Positions 63,413 through 64,000 of a stretch of 64,000 nucleotides of DNA are shown piece after piece. Origin of the DNA: Sepioteuthis lessoniana (taxonomy: Eukaryota > Mollusca > Cephalopoda > Myopsida > Loliginidae); NCBI GenBank assembly GCA_963585895.1, contig OY757917.1, positions 107,370,707 to 107,434,706 of the forward strand, read 5' to 3'. The translations under genes were made by a program, and so were the position numbers. Below the pieces are notes generated by a model. That model was not told where the DNA came from and did no database searches. It was given only the letters and a program-made list of their open reading frames with translations. Position 1 is the stretch's first letter, and each line of letters begins with the position of its first letter.

Positions 63413-64000
63413 ATGGCTCTAAACCTTGCTACTTTGAATGTGAGGGGATTGAGGGATCCGGGCAAGTGTACGCGCTTGCTTGGTGAACTTAAAACTCTCG
63501 GCGTAGACGTTGCTGCAGTGCAGGAAACCCATTTCACTTGCGGTGCCGACTGTCGTGTGCTGGAAAGCGATTTTAACGTTTTCTCAGCATACGGCAGCCG
63601 TACCAGCGTTGGGGTTTCTTTGCTAGTTGGACGCAGCCTTGATGCTGATGTTGACGTTGTTTTTGCAGGTGACGGGGGCCGACTGGTTGTGGCCGATGTT
63701 GCCGTGAAAAGTTTCAAGTTTCGTCTGGTTGCGGTTTATGCGCCCAATATCGTTGTGGAGAGGGTTTCCTTTTTTCGTCGGTTGGCGCCGTTCCTGGACG
63801 ATACGAAGCGGCTAGTTTTAATGGGTGATTGGAATGCGATCCTTGATCCCAAGACAGATAAGGTCGGGCGGGGAGCTAGGCGTGTGGGAAGGTGTGAAAG
63901 CAGCCTTGCCGGCCTCATGACTCGTCATGACCTCGTCGACAGGTTTCGTCTGGATCACCCAGGGCGGGAGATGTGGACGTGGCTAGATAGTTCGCCCTCT
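63413..64000 (+). CDS. LINE ORF2 of unit 6, N-terminal part (runs off window)
   Basis: 196 codons from the first ATG, covering most of the endonuclease (E38, GDWNAILDP with D139 and N141). It is open to the window end. V31 and silent bases match units 1 and 2. There is one visible residue change (K-T-D-K instead of K-I-D-K just after GDWNAILDP). The gap to ORF1 and the GGTAAGT donor-like sequence are conserved. Confidence 0.85.
   Translation, partial: MALNLATLNVRGLRDPGKCTRLLGELKTLGVDVAAVQETHFTCGADCRVLESDFNVFSAYGSRTSVGVSLLVGRSLDADVDVVFAGDGGRLVVADVAVKSFKFRLVAVYAPNIVVERVSFFRRLAPFLDDTKRLVLMGDWNAILDPKTDKVGRGARRVGRCESSLAGLMTRHDLVDRFRLDHPGREMWTWLDSSPS

Larger units (their letters stand above)
61136..64000 (+). 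mobile_element. L1/Tx1-like LINE unit 6 (diverged, cut by window end)
   Basis: Same family and orientation, but with many private differences in the 5' UTR (short deletions near 61170-61235) and ORF1. One nonsense codon breaks ORF1. ORF2 is open as far as the window shows. It is older, or less often homogenised, than units 1-5. Confidence 0.88.

Noticed and set aside
28947-64000. The array as a plain satellite
   Set aside because: Each unit is a complete two-gene LINE with intact catalytic residues; satellites do not keep two long open frames.

Overview
This is animal nuclear DNA made almost entirely of retrotransposons. I found no host protein-coding gene. The organism cannot be fixed from the sequence. 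AT-rich DNA dense in (TA)n, (CA)n, (CT)n and (ATT)n microsatellites, several LINE clades and tRNA-derived SINE-like pieces suggest an invertebrate, perhaps a lophotrochozoan such as a cephalopod; that is inference only.

Left part (1-28946): low-GC, decayed DNA. It holds a graveyard of one minus-strand LINE family with a restriction-like endonuclease (RLE; R2/R4/NeSL-type) at about 1.6-9.7, 10.5-12.5 and 15.9-19.9 kb. Copies lie in the same orientation, one behind another, several with (ATT)n tails. RTE-like LINE 3' pieces with (ATG)n tails are inserted among or into them at 2.3, 3.1, 6.9-8.07 and 13.7 kb; the 6.9-kb one has matching 8-bp target duplications. tRNA-like SINE heads lie at 14.55 and 26.87 kb. 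Minisatellites of about 50-bp period lie at 18.3 and 22.9 kb, with a looser array at 26.65-27.2 kb.

Right part (28947-64000): the main feature. Five complete, nearly identical LINE units (6434 bp; the fifth 6435 bp) stand head to tail, followed by a sixth, more diverged unit cut by the window end. Each unit has a 5' UTR of about 320 bp, ORF1 (647 aa, RRM-like region plus one CCHC knuckle), ORF2 (1155 aa from its first ATG; APE endonuclease, reverse transcriptase, C-terminal CCHC) and a 3' UTR of about 690 bp ending in AATAAA. ORF2 looks like the L1/Tx1 group, which is known for site-specific insertion. All ten ORFs of units 1-5 are open. Every junction, and the left edge of the array, carries the same 18-bp sequence GCAGACTCGAACCTTCAG, whose reverse complement resembles a pol III B box. 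At the unit 5/6 junction this motif is present once intact and then again as a diverged start of unit 6, as expected if it is a target duplication rather than part of the element.

Within a unit, ORF1 should make the RNA-binding protein and ORF2 the nicking and reverse-transcribing enzyme. Shared and switched variants show that the array has also been reshaped by recombination between units.
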